Shown: positions 44,401 through 53,378 of the stretch, in pieces
Layout of the letters: the number at the start of each line of letters is the position of its first letter
Numbering within the stretch: the stretch's first letter is position 1
DNA from: Falsiroseomonas stagni DSM 19981
Lineage (GTDB): Bacteria > Pseudomonadota > Alphaproteobacteria > Acetobacterales > Acetobacteraceae
Assembly: GCF_900114315.1 (NCBI RefSeq)
Contig: NZ_FOSQ01000002.1
Span: 711,846 to 775,845, forward strand
Direction: 5' to 3'
Length of the DNA: 64,000 nt
Program-made: the position numbers and the translations under genes
Notes under the pieces: generated by a model
Told to the model about the DNA's origin: nothing
Databases searched by the model: none
Seen by the model: the letters and a program-made list of their open reading frames with translations, nothing else

Positions 44401-45276
44401 ATGCAGGGTAGGACCACGGTGCATGCCTGGCTGATGCTGTCACCGGCCCTGCTGCTGCTGGTGGCCTTCACTCACTACCCTGCTATCGCAACCATCTGGC
44501 ATTCCCTCTTCTCCACACCGCGGGGCAGCCGCCCCGCGCGCTTCGTGGGGGCCGAGAATTATCTGGCGCTGGCGGAGGACCCGATCTTCTGGCAGGCGCT
44601 GATGAACAACCTGGTCTACGCGCTGACCACGATCCCGCTTTCCATCGGACTGGCGTTGATGATGGCGCTGTGGGTCAACGGAAAGATCCATGGCCGCACA
44701 GCACTACGCATCGCCTTCTTCACGCCGACCGTGCTGCCAATGATTGCCGTCGCCAACCTCTGGCTGTTCTTCTACACGCCGGACTACGGCCTGCTGGACC
44801 AGATACTGCGGACGCTGTTCGGCTGGGGCCCCACCAACTGGATCGGGCGGACGGAAACCGCGCTTGGCGCGATGATCGTCGTCGCTGTCTGGAAGGAAGC
44901 CGGTTTCTTCATGATCTTCTACCTGGCGGCACTGCAGGCCATTCCGCCAAACCTGTGCGAAGCCGCTGCGATCGAGGGCGCATCCCGCGCGCGCATCTTC
45001 TGGCGCATCACCCTGCCCCTATTGGGCCCTACGACTCTGTTTGTACTGGTGAATGCCGTGATCAACGGCTTCAGGCTTGTGGACCACATCATCGTCATGA
45101 CGAAGGGCGGACCTGACAACGCCACGGCGCTGCTGCTGACCTATGTCTATGAACTCGGCTTCCGGTTCTGGGATACTGCCACGGCCTCTGCCCTCACGGT
45201 CGTACTGCTGGTGATGCTGGCGCTGACGGCGGCTGTTCAGTTCCTGGTCGGCGAGAAGCGGGTGCACTACCGATGA
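44401..45276 (+). CDS. ABC transporter permease (UgpA/MalF-like)
   Basis: A 291-residue permease with six helices; first helix AWLMLSPALLLLVAFTHYPA, and coupling loop EAAAIEGASRARIFWRITLP (residues about 184-203), the standard EAA motif of carbohydrate importers. GGGAG precedes ATG 44401. It overlaps the second permease by 4 nt. Confidence 0.92.
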   Translation: MQGRTTVHAWLMLSPALLLLVAFTHYPAIATIWHSLFSTPRGSRPARFVGAENYLALAEDPIFWQALMNNLVYALTTIPLSIGLALMMALWVNGKIHGRTALRIAFFTPTVLPMIAVANLWLFFYTPDYGLLDQILRTLFGWGPTNWIGRTETALGAMIVVAVWKEAGFFMIFYLAALQAIPPNLCEAAAIEGASRARIFWRITLPLLGPTTLFVLVNAVINGFRLVDHIIVMTKGGPDNATALLLTYVYELGFRFWDTATASALTVVLLVMLALTAAVQFLVGEKRVHYR

Positions 45277-46085
45277 TCGGGCGGGTCGGCAACGCGTTTG
45301 AGCACGCGGCGGCCTGGCTGCTCGGACTGTTGTGGGTGGCACCGCTGCTATACGCCATCTGGGCAGCGGTTCATCCGCAGGGCTATTCTGTAAGATTCGA
45401 CTTGTTCGCGCCCTTGACGCTGGAGAATTTCGCCGCGGCGTGGGATGCCGCGCCCTTCGCCCGCTATTTCCTCAATACCTTCGTACTGGTAACGATGGTG
45501 CTGGTGGCGCAGTTCGTGTTGTGTACCCTGGCCGCTTTCGCCTTCGCGCGCAGCGAATTCCGCGGCAGCGGATTGCTGTTCGGCCTTGTGCTGCTGCAAT
45601 TGATGATCATGCCTGATGTGCTGTTGGTCGAGAACTACCGGAGCATGCGAGCCCTCGGCCTCGTGGACACCATACTGGCCATCGGCCTGCCTTACATGGC
45701 CTCTGCATTCGGAATCTTCCTGCTACGCCAGACCTTCAAGCAGATTCCGCGAGAGTTGGAGGAAGCAGCGCGCGTCGAAGGCTGCGGGACCATGGCGATC
45801 CTGCTCCGCGTCTACGTGCCCCTCGCGAAGCCGACCTACCTGGCCTACGGCCTGACGTCGGTCTCCTACCATTGGAACAACTTCCTCTGGCCGCTCGTCA
45901 TCACCAATACGGTGGAAACGAGGCCGCTGACCGTGGGGCTATCGGTCTTCGCCTCCACCGACCAGGGGATCGACTGGGCGATCATTTCGGCTGCCACGCT
46001 GATGACCTCAGCGCCACTGCTGCTCGGATTCCTGATGTTCCAGCGGCAGTTCGTCCAGTCATTCATGCGTGCCGGAATCCGGTAG
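45273..46085 (+). CDS. ABC transporter permease (UgpE/MalG-like)
   Basis: A 270-residue permease; first helix AAWLLGLLWVAPLLYAIWAA, coupling loop EEAARVEGCGTMAILLRVYV, and the C-terminal FQRQFVQSFMRAGIR ending that is typical of MalG/UgpE. ATG overlaps the UgpA-like stop. It is the last gene of the operon, converging on hmuV with 54 nt between and no obvious terminator hairpin there. Confidence 0.92.
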   Translation: MIGRVGNAFEHAAAWLLGLLWVAPLLYAIWAAVHPQGYSVRFDLFAPLTLENFAAAWDAAPFARYFLNTFVLVTMVLVAQFVLCTLAAFAFARSEFRGSGLLFGLVLLQLMIMPDVLLVENYRSMRALGLVDTILAIGLPYMASAFGIFLLRQTFKQIPRELEEAARVEGCGTMAILLRVYVPLAKPTYLAYGLTSVSYHWNNFLWPLVITNTVETRPLTVGLSVFASTDQGIDWAIISAATLMTSAPLLLGFLMFQRQFVQSFMRAGIR

Positions 46086-46139
46086 GATCCGCGCCGCAGC
46101 GGAAATTCCTTCGGGTCGCGTCGGCCTATGAAGGGGTGA

Positions 46140-46907
46140 TCAATCGGTAGTGAATTCCGGCAACAGGGCGTCGCCCCGCCTCTGAAAGGGGATGCCGTAG
46201 ACGGCTTCCAGCAGACGCGGCCGCAGGATTGCTGCGGGAGGCCCTGCGGCGACGCAGCGCCCCTCAGCCATGACCATGACGCGATCTGCGGCAAAGCTAA
46301 CCTCGTTAAGGTCATGGAGGACCACCATCACGGCCGCGCCTTGCAGTGCCAGACGGCGGATAAGGCGCAGAATCACGCCAACATGAGAGATATCGAGACT
46401 GGCTGTCGGCTCATCCAGCAGCAATGCGGCCGGATGTGCGGCGCCGTCTAGTTGCGCCAGCGCACGCGCGATCTGGATGCGCTGGCGTTCGCCGCCGGAA
46501 AGCGTTGCATAGCGTTGCGCCGCGATCCCGGTGGCGCCAACGGTCTCCAGCGCCGCCTCCACCGCGTGTACATCCCGTGCCGCCTGTGGGGTCGCATGCC
46601 AGGGCAAGCGTCCAAGACCGACGACATCCCGGCCTGTGATGGGAAAAGCCAGGGCAACGTTCTGGCTGACAACCGCACGGCGGCGCGCGAGATCAACAGG
46701 ATGCCAGGCGGCAAGCGGGCGGCCCTCCAATGTGACGACGCCGATTTCCGAACGAAGTTCGCCCGACATCGCGCGCAGAAGCGTGGATTTCCCCGCGCCA
46801 TTGGGACCGATAATCGCAACCACCTCACCGGGCTGCAGTTCCAGGGACACCTCGTCCAGCAGTCGTCGCCCGCCGCAACGCATCGTAAGGGCGCGTGCCG
46901 CGATCAT
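46140..46907 (-). CDS. hmuV: Heme ABC transporter ATP-binding protein HmuV
   Basis: A 255-residue ATPase: Walker A GPNGAGKST (34-42), signature LSGGERQRIQIARALA, Walker B LLLDEPTASLD, and switch His in VLHDLNEVSFAADR, all as in the FecE/HmuV group. The start is ATG 46907, overlapping the hmuU stop (ATGA), 12 codons inside the longest frame. It powers heme import from periplasm to cytoplasm with HmuU and HmuT. Last gene of the heme operon. Confidence 0.93.
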   Translation of the reverse strand: MIAARALTMRCGGRRLLDEVSLELQPGEVVAIIGPNGAGKSTLLRAMSGELRSEIGVVTLEGRPLAAWHPVDLARRRAVVSQNVALAFPITGRDVVGLGRLPWHATPQAARDVHAVEAALETVGATGIAAQRYATLSGGERQRIQIARALAQLDGAAHPAALLLDEPTASLDISHVGVILRLIRRLALQGAAVMVVLHDLNEVSFAADRVMVMAEGRCVAAGPPAAILRPRLLEAVYGIPFQRRGDALLPEFTTD

Positions 46908-47977
46908 GCGCCGTTTCCAGAGCCGGATTGACGCAGCAGCCACAGGAAGAAGGGCGCGCCGATGAGGGCTGTGATGACGCCAACAGGCAGTTCAGCCGGC
47001 GAAGCGAGACTTCGGGCGGCGAGATCTGCCAGCACAAGAAGGGCCGCGCCAAGCAGGGCCGCACCCGGCAGGACGATCCGATGGTCGGTTCCGAACACCA
47101 GCCTCACAACATGGGGCACGACGAGGCCCACGAAGCCGATCAGTCCCGTGAATGCGACACCCGCCGCGACGCTGATCGCGGCAAGCAGTATCGCGGAACG
47201 CTTGAGGGCCTCGACCGAAACGCCAAGATGGTAGGCCTCCGACTCCCCGAGCAATAGGGCATTGAGCGGCCGCGCCAGCGCACAAAGCAGCAGCGACGGC
47301 AGGCCTACGAGCAGAAGAATGACGGGAAGATGCTGCCATCGCGCACCAGCGAGGCTGCCAAGAGTCCAGAAGGTGATGTCCCTCACCTGCCGGTCATCCG
47401 CCATGAAAATGAGAAGGCCCGTGATGGCGCCTGCCAAGGCGTTCACAGCAACACCCGCTAGCAGAAGGGTCGCAACGGGCGCGGCACCGCCGACACGACC
47501 GAGCCGTGCCATGACGAGGGTAGCGCCGAGCCCCCCGATGAAGGCGGCAATTGGCAGCAGCCAAAGGCCGAACAGCCCGGCTGACGCGCCGAAAGCAGGG
47601 CCGGCGAGCACGATGGCGGCCACCGCCGCAAGCGCTGCGCCACTGGACACCCCGATCAACGCGGGATCGGCCAGGGGATTTCGAAAAAGACCCTGCATCG
47701 TCGCGCCCGCGGCACCGAGCCCGGCCCCGACCAGCGCCGCCAGCAGAACACGCGGTGCACGGATGACGCCGATTACAGCCGCGTCCCGCGCGTGTTCTGG
47801 CGGCAGCGGTGCGCCCAGCCAATGCGCCAGCACGGCCAAAAGCCCATCGGCGCCGATGCGGGCCGGGCCGAGCAGCAATCCGGCGAGGATGGCAGCACCG
47901 AGAAGGCCGACGCCGAGCGGGAGAAGCGGCAGCGTGACCCGCTCCTGCAGCGTCGGCACTGCGGCCATCCGGTTCAT
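46904..47977 (-). CDS. hmuU: Heme ABC transporter permease HmuU
   Basis: A 357-residue FecCD-family permease with about ten helices. Landmarks are [20 protein letters not shown] (residues about 93-112) and [20 protein letters not shown] near the C-terminus, both conserved in heme/siderophore permeases. ATG 47977 overlaps the hmuT stop (ATGA); a TTG two codons earlier is less likely. It transports heme delivered by HmuT. Confidence 0.93.
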   Translation of the reverse strand: MNRMAAVPTLQERVTLPLLPLGVGLLGAAILAGLLLGPARIGADGLLAVLAHWLGAPLPPEHARDAAVIGVIRAPRVLLAALVGAGLGAAGATMQGLFRNPLADPALIGVSSGAALAAVAAIVLAGPAFGASAGLFGLWLLPIAAFIGGLGATLVMARLGRVGGAAPVATLLLAGVAVNALAGAITGLLIFMADDRQVRDITFWTLGSLAGARWQHLPVILLLVGLPSLLLCALARPLNALLLGESEAYHLGVSVEALKRSAILLAAISVAAGVAFTGLIGFVGLVVPHVVRLVFGTDHRIVLPGAALLGAALLVLADLAARSLASPAELPVGVITALIGAPFFLWLLRQSGSGNGA

Positions 47978-48846
47978 GTCCAACCCCTGCTGGGGAGGCC
48001 TGGGAGGACCGCATTAGGGTGGAGCAACCGGGCCAAGTCGCGTCTCGCATGGGCAGCACGCGGTCCGAAGCCCAGCATATAGGCGCCATCCAGCCCAATC
48101 ACGCGGCGTGCCCGGGCAGCTGGCGTCACCGCAAGCGACGGGATGCTGAGCACGGCCGCCGCGCCACCAGCTTCAGCCAGGGCATGGTCCATCATCACGA
48201 TGGCCTCCGGTGCCAGAGCAGCCGCAAGCTCAGCCGACAGCGGCCGGTATCCAGCAAAGCTGCGCACGGTGTTGCGAGCCCCAGCAGCAAGAAGCATCGC
48301 ATCAGCGTGTGTGTCGCGCCCTGCCACCAATGGGGCACCGCGCGCTACCGACAGGATGAAGACGGCCGACACGGGCTGCAAAGAGGCAATCGGGGCGTCG
48401 AGGCGCCGCCAATCCGCCGTCACCGCGTCTGCCACTGCAGCGCCTTCCAGGTTTAGCGCCTGGGCCACGGCACGAATCTTCCGGCTGACAGCCTCTATCC
48501 CTGCCTCATCAGGAACCATGGCAACGGGCGCGCCAGCAGCGCGCAGAACGGAAAGCACCTGGGGCGGACCCGCTTCCTCCGAGACGAGCATCAGGTCCGG
48601 CGCCAGGCCCATCAGACCCTCCGGTGCCAATGCCCGAAGATACCCGACCTGCGCCAAAGCACTGACCTTGGTTGGGAACCTGCTCGTGCTGTCCACAGCG
48701 ATGATCCGATCACCCTGGCCCAGGGCAAAGACCGTCTCCGTCACCGCACCGCCGATGGTCACCAGCCGGCCCGCAGCGGCCCGGGCGCGCTCCGATTGGA
48801 CGGTGAGGCCCATCAGGCTGGCAGTCAGCATACGGCGGCGGATCAC
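47974..48846 (-). CDS. hmuT: Periplasmic heme-binding protein HmuT
   Basis: A 290-residue class III binding protein: short RRR-containing leader, then [19 protein letters not shown] and VDSTSRFP, the beginning of the heme-binding lobe. The conserved Tyr heme ligand is probably in [20 protein letters not shown]. The GTG start overlaps the hmuS stop (GTGA at 48843-48846); ATG 48831 is an alternative, and the signal peptide is unusually short in either case. It receives heme from the outer-membrane receptor HmuR. Confidence 0.9.
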   Translation of the reverse strand: MIRRRMLTASLMGLTVQSERARAAAGRLVTIGGAVTETVFALGQGDRIIAVDSTSRFPTKVSALAQVGYLRALAPEGLMGLAPDLMLVSEEAGPPQVLSVLRAAGAPVAMVPDEAGIEAVSRKIRAVAQALNLEGAAVADAVTADWRRLDAPIASLQPVSAVFILSVARGAPLVAGRDTHADAMLLAAGARNTVRSFAGYRPLSAELAAALAPEAIVMMDHALAEAGGAAAVLSIPSLAVTPAARARRVIGLDGAYMLGFGPRAAHARRDLARLLHPNAVLPGLPSRGWT

Positions 48847-49868
48847 GCGACGACCTCCGCCACGTGGCGGTCTGCCACTTCGGCGACCAGGGTGCGCCAA
48901 TCCTCACGTTCGGGCTGGCCGGGCTTGCGCGCTCCGAAGATCAGGGCAACGACCTCCCCGCCCGCATCGAGCAATTCGATGGAAGTGACCATGCCGTCCT
49001 CTGTCGGCTTCACAATCCGCCAGACGGAAGCCACGCCAGCCTCACGAAGGTGGAGATTGAACGCGGGATCGAGAACATTGAACCAGCCGGGTGTCCGACG
49101 CAGGCGGTGGATGGGCCCGGTGTGGATCTGGATGCCGCCGGGATTGCCGACGAACACCATGACGGGAACCTCACTACCCGCGGCACCTTCGATGATTGCC
49201 GTCCCGGCATGAGGGGCGAGTTGCCGCGCCAGGTCGTCCCCAGCCAGGCGGAAGGCTTGGCGGCGGGAAGCGCGATGGCGGCGAAGCATCGGGAGGAAGT
49301 CGTGCGTGTCCCTCAGCGCCAACCACGATTCACGCAGCGCAGCGCCATCAACCTGCCCTTCTGACGCCACGCGGATCGCGGGCGGTACCTGCGGGGGAGC
49401 GTCCACTACATCAGCCATGAAGTCGGCCATGATGCTCTCCCAGCCTTCGCGGAGGGTGGCCTCCGTGGCGAAGACCTTGTGCACGGCAGCGCCATCGCGA
49501 CCGAAAACCTGGATGGAGGGACGGTCGCCGGCCAGCGCGTAGGCATGCGACCAGCGCGCGGGGAACAGCCGGAGGTCGATCTCCGGGCCAAGGACCAGGA
49601 TGTGGCCGGGCCCGCTTGAGACATCCGTGTAGACGCCGTGGCGTTCATGGACGGCATGGTCATTGCGCGTCAGCGCCATGACCCGACCGGCGCGAGGCAA
49701 GGCGCCGATCAGCCCCGCCCAATCGGGGCGCAGCGCCCTTGCCGGGCCCATGGCGCCGCACGCGACCAGGGCGGCTTCGGTGGTCCCGAGCCGCTCTGCC
49801 GCATCGCGTGCGCGCAGCGCACCAGCGGTGCGCATGAGGTCCTGATGGCGTTCGAGAAGGCTGGGCAT
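48843..49868 (-). CDS. hmuS: Hemin-degrading/trafficking factor HmuS (HemS/ChuS family)
   Basis: A 341-residue cytoplasmic protein made of two repeated HemS halves. The first ends in VMALTRNDHAVHERHGVYTD and the second in WFNVLDPAFNLHLREAGVASVW, both typical of the family. The likely proximal heme His is in the NDHAVHERHG region. It accepts imported heme and may degrade it or pass it on; no separate heme oxygenase gene lies in the operon. ATG 49868 is 10 nt after the tonB stop. Confidence 0.92.
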   Translation of the reverse strand: MPSLLERHQDLMRTAGALRARDAAERLGTTEAALVACGAMGPARALRPDWAGLIGALPRAGRVMALTRNDHAVHERHGVYTDVSSGPGHILVLGPEIDLRLFPARWSHAYALAGDRPSIQVFGRDGAAVHKVFATEATLREGWESIMADFMADVVDAPPQVPPAIRVASEGQVDGAALRESWLALRDTHDFLPMLRRHRASRRQAFRLAGDDLARQLAPHAGTAIIEGAAGSEVPVMVFVGNPGGIQIHTGPIHRLRRTPGWFNVLDPAFNLHLREAGVASVWRIVKPTEDGMVTSIELLDAGGEVVALIFGARKPGQPEREDWRTLVAEVADRHVAEVVA

Positions 49869-49878
49869 GGAATGTTCC

Positions 49879-50709
49879 TCAGTTCAGGCGGAAATGAACA
49901 GGCACCTCGACCCATGCCTCGACCCGCCGCCCGTCGACGGAGGCCGGCTCGAAGGCCCAGCGGCGGACGGCCGCCAGCGCTGCTGTATCGAGCAGCGCAT
50001 GGCCGGACGAGCGCCACAGGCGCGTCTCCTCAGTGCTCCCGTCAGGGGTCACACGGGCGCGGACGAGGACTGTGCCAGTGAGGCCGAGTTCCACCGCACG
50101 GGCGGGGTAGACCGGGGGTGCAGGCGGCAGGCGATAGCGGGGCGCGGTGATGACGGTCGGGCCCGGCTGGTTGGCAACAGCCATGGTGGCGGCCGGGGCT
50201 GCCGCATTGGCGAGGGCCGCCACCGAAGCAGCGGCCGGCGCGGCGGCTTCGCGATCCGCCGTGGCGGGCGCGACGGGACGGGCGACGCGCCGGGCCGGGG
50301 AATCCTGCCGTGCCGCGGGTCGCCGCGCAGTCGGTGGCGGAAGCGCCATATCGGCCAAAACAGGTCGCTCAGGCAGCGGCGACAGCGATTCCAAGGTCTC
50401 GATGACGGGGGTCTCGATGACGGGCGGCGCTGCCACTTCGGCACCCGGGTCCGTCACCGGCAGTTCCTGCGGTTCCGCTATCGCCTGGTCCCGGGCTTCC
50501 GCAGCAGGCAACTCGAGGGCGGCTGCCGGTGCCGTGCCTACCGTGCCATGCGTAGGGGTGGCAAAGACCAGCGACACCGCCACGAGTGATCCCGCAGGCA
50601 CGGGCCGGGGCATATGCAGTGCCGGCAGCACGGCGGCCATGGCGATGGCACCGTGCAGCGCGACGGAAGCGCCCAACGAAGCTCGCCGATGCAACGCCGC
50701 CACGCCCAT
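49879..50709 (-). CDS. tonB: TonB-family energy transducer of the heme operon
   Basis: A 276-residue protein: N-terminal membrane anchor (LGASVALHGAIAMAAVLPAL, residues about 12-31), a long Ala/Pro/Arg-rich periplasmic spacer, and the C-terminal TonB domain (YPARAVELGLTGTVLVRARV, then WAFEPASVDGRRVEAWVEVP). It carries proton-motive energy to the receptor encoded 6 nt upstream. No exbB/exbD genes are in the operon, so it must borrow those from elsewhere. Confidence 0.9.
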   Translation of the reverse strand: MGVAALHRRASLGASVALHGAIAMAAVLPALHMPRPVPAGSLVAVSLVFATPTHGTVGTAPAAALELPAAEARDQAIAEPQELPVTDPGAEVAAPPVIETPVIETLESLSPLPERPVLADMALPPPTARRPAARQDSPARRVARPVAPATADREAAAPAAASVAALANAAAPAATMAVANQPGPTVITAPRYRLPPAPPVYPARAVELGLTGTVLVRARVTPDGSTEETRLWRSSGHALLDTAALAAVRRWAFEPASVDGRRVEAWVEVPVHFRLN

Positions 50710-50715
50710 GGCCGG

Positions 50716-52713
50716 TCAGAAGGCGATACGCAGGCTGCCGCGGATGTTGCGGCCGGTCTCATAGAAGGCAGGCGCTGGATCGCTGTTCCAGGTGGAGCGG
50801 CGATAGGCATGGTCGAAGACATTGTCGACCGCCAGCGCAACGCGGAGATTGGGTGCCGCGGTTGGCGTCCAACTCGCGAACAGATCGAGCAGACCATAGC
50901 CGGAGGTCTGTTGCGCCACCCCAGTTGTTGCTGGTGCGCGGTCCTGCTCCGCCGTCGCGGTGATGCGGCCGCCGACCGTCACGCCCTGGTCCAGAAAGCG
51001 ATAGCCGGCATTGACCGAGACGCGATGCGCGGGGATGGAGGCAAGCGGTTGGTTCGTTTCGAGATTGTCGCCCTTCAACGCGGCAGCTCCGAGGCCGAGC
51101 CACCAGGTGCCAGCATCATACTGCGCCTCGGCCTCCACGCCCGTGATGCGGGCCTGCCCGATGTTGCGGGTCACCGTCGTGGTGGCCAGCACGGTCTGCT
51201 CGATGAAGTCGTCGATGTCGTTGCGGAAGGCACTCAGGCGGACGCGAAGGCGGTCGCCATCCCGAAGAACATCGGCGAATCGGAGATTGACGCCTGCTTC
51301 CTTGTTCCGGGAAACCTCCGGCCGAAGGTTGGGGTTGGGGACGAAGAAGTTGCCGGGGAAATGCTGGCCGCCGACATAGAGTTCGGTCAGGGATGGCGCT
51401 CGGAAACCCTCGGCATAGCTGACATAGGGCTGCATCCATGGCAGGACCTGCCAGCCGAGTGAGACTCGGGGAGAGATGCGGTCCACACTGCGGTCGTTAA
51501 GCCCGTTGGGGCTTTCCTGTTCGAACCGGTCGAGCCGCACGCCAGGGGTCAGTGTGAAGGCGCCGAGGGTGATCTCGTCCTGCGCGAAAAGGCCAAGGAC
51601 GGATTGCTGGGCGGTCGGGAACTGGCTCCGCGCGCTGCTGTTGCTCGTGCCTTCCTGTTCGTCGCGATAATACTCGAATCCGTAGGTCAAGGCATGAGCG
51701 CCGAAGCCGCCAAAGCGGGACGTGTTCTGCGCATCGATGCCTGTTGTGGTCAGAGTCGTGCCATCCACGGCGCGTGTGCCGGTCAGCCTACGTTCCTGGA
51801 TGTCCACATGGTTGCGGTACACGACGACCTGCGGCGCGAGCAGCGGCATGGACGGATCGTCGTAGGACCAGCGGAGGCTCAGCGTTTCCTGTACCGTCTC
51901 GCGATCCGTGATGCTCGTGGTGGTGGCCGTGCTGGCGGCGATAGGCAGCGTGTTGGTGTCCCGGAAACGCATCGCGGAGAGTTCGAAGCGATGATGCCCG
52001 GGATTCCAGCCGAGCTTGCCGAGCAGGGAGGTGGCTTCGTCCTCCGAATAGGGGATGGTGGTGCCTCGGCCATCGGTGAAGTTACCGTTGGTGAAGCCCG
52101 TCATGGCGCCCAGGACGGAGAACTCCCCCGCCCGCGCACCCAGCGCCAGGCTACCGCGGGGACCGCTGCCCTGGCTCTGCCAGCCCATGCTGGCGGCGCC
52201 GCCAAAGCTGGCGCCGGGTTGCAGGATATCATCAGCGCTGATGGTACGGAGCGCGATGGCACCGCCGAGGGCGCCGGAGCCGTAGAGCGTGCTGGCAGGC
52301 CCGCGCAGGACCTCCACTTGGCGTAGCAACTCGGGATCGACGAAGGTCCGGCCGCGATGGCCGGCGTTGAAGTTGTTCCGGGCGCCGTCGAGGCGAAGCA
52401 CGATCCGCTCATCCCCGAGCCCGCGGATCACGGGTTGCATCGCCGTCGTGCGCGGCACGCCGGAGCTTTCGACACCCGGAATATCCCTGATCAGGTCGAG
52501 GACGCTCCGGGCGTCACGACGCTCAACCTCCTCCCGCGGCACCACAGCCGCAGGGACGGCGAGGTCACCTGCAACGGCACGCGTCCGCGTCGCCGTGGTA
52601 GTGACAGCATCGAGAGGAGTGGCCGCCGGCGGCGGTGCGTCCGCTGTCTGGGCGAGAGCTGGATTGGCTGCAATGAGAGCCAGGGTCACAGCAAGCAGGT
52701 TTCGCTTTTCCAT
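50716..52713 (-). CDS. hmuR: TonB-dependent heme/hemoglobin receptor HmuR
   Basis: A 665-residue outer-membrane receptor: signal peptide ending in ANPALAQ (residue 22), plug domain with RDIPGVESSGVPR and VIRGLGDERIVLRLDGAR, then a 22-strand barrel ending in Phe. The heme-receptor motifs FRAP (near residue 435) and NPNL (near 460) flank a conserved His in GGQHFPGNFF. First gene of the six-gene operon and directly behind a Fur-type box, so it is iron-repressed. Confidence 0.94.
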   Translation of the reverse strand: MEKRNLLAVTLALIAANPALAQTADAPPPAATPLDAVTTTATRTRAVAGDLAVPAAVVPREEVERRDARSVLDLIRDIPGVESSGVPRTTAMQPVIRGLGDERIVLRLDGARNNFNAGHRGRTFVDPELLRQVEVLRGPASTLYGSGALGGAIALRTISADDILQPGASFGGAASMGWQSQGSGPRGSLALGARAGEFSVLGAMTGFTNGNFTDGRGTTIPYSEDEATSLLGKLGWNPGHHRFELSAMRFRDTNTLPIAASTATTTSITDRETVQETLSLRWSYDDPSMPLLAPQVVVYRNHVDIQERRLTGTRAVDGTTLTTTGIDAQNTSRFGGFGAHALTYGFEYYRDEQEGTSNSSARSQFPTAQQSVLGLFAQDEITLGAFTLTPGVRLDRFEQESPNGLNDRSVDRISPRVSLGWQVLPWMQPYVSYAEGFRAPSLTELYVGGQHFPGNFFVPNPNLRPEVSRNKEAGVNLRFADVLRDGDRLRVRLSAFRNDIDDFIEQTVLATTTVTRNIGQARITGVEAEAQYDAGTWWLGLGAAALKGDNLETNQPLASIPAHRVSVNAGYRFLDQGVTVGGRITATAEQDRAPATTGVAQQTSGYGLLDLFASWTPTAAPNLRVALAVDNVFDHAYRRSTWNSDPAPAFYETGRNIRGSLRIAF

Positions 52714-52794
52714 GGGGCATCCCGATCGAGGTCGGTGCCTGGCTGGCGCGCTGGGGCATGGGCCCGGGGCTGGCTGGCTCGGCGTAGGCGGAGC

Positions 52795-52824
52795 CGTTTA
52801 TCGCAATTGAGAGTCACTCGCAAT
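52795..52824 (-). promoter_or_regulatory. Fur box over the promoter of the heme operon
   Basis: On the minus strand a -35 TTGCGA (52823-52818) and -10 TAAACG (52800-52795) are 17 nt apart. Over the -35 and spacer lies a 19-bp dyad at 52806-52824, ATTGAGAGTCACTCGCAAT (plus strand). It is symmetric except at one base pair besides the centre, and matches the shape of Fur sites (GAGAATCATTCTC core). Occupancy by Fur-Fe(II) would block RNA polymerase. It is about 93 nt upstream of hmuR. Confidence 0.7.
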
Positions 52825-53378
52825 ATGAGATGTCACCGGACCAGGTTTCGTAACCGCCCCCGCATCCTCTGGTGACGCGCGGGCCGGCACCCAAGCGGCC
52901 GCATGTAAGGACGAGACGAGCGGGGCGACCACGCGCATGCTCATGAACGGGATGGCATCGTAGTCGAAGGGCCCGCACTATCGGCCCGGCCACGCCTCGA
53001 AAGACGGTCGCCATGAGTATCGACCGTATCCCGCTCATCGATTCGACACACCCGAGCGATCCGATATGGTTGTCATTGTCGGCACGGCTGATGGCTGGGA
53101 CTGGCCGCGCACTGGTCAAGCTGGCACGGCCGGGAGCGGCGCCGCCCTGGCCAGCGGCGTTGCGTTCGGTCGTGCTGCGATCTCGTGCCGATAGGGCGGG
53201 CGCGCCTCCAGCGCGAAGCCGGGGGTTGTGTGCCGGTACGCCGGACGCACGCCAATCCAGCTTTGCACGATGCGTAGGCACGGTATCGGGGCGAACGCCC
53301 CGATCTTGTGCCGGTCCTGTCTGGCTAGTCCGGAAAGAAAGACACTCGGACATGATCGCCGGTTGATCCCGACGCCGG
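52825..53378. other. Intergenic region hmuR / amidase with a perfect palindrome
   Basis: 554 nt with no credible gene: frames at 52814-53353 (minus) and 53013-53366 (plus) lack ribosome sites and recognisable folds. One signal is a 20-bp inverted repeat, ATCGGGGCG (53285-53293), AA, CGCCCCGAT (53296-53304), 75 nt before the amidase start, a candidate operator or hairpin. A looser GTCCG/CGGAC pair lies near 53329-53353. Paired -35/-10 elements were not convincing. Confidence 0.4.

Noticed and set aside
46086..46139. Terminator between the UgpE-like gene and hmuV
   Set aside because: Only 4-bp stems can be drawn and no T-tract follows on either strand.
52814..53366. Frames of 179 codons (minus) and 117 codons (plus) between hmuR and the amidase
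   Set aside because: One covers the Fur box and heme-operon promoter; neither has a ribosome site or a family signature.
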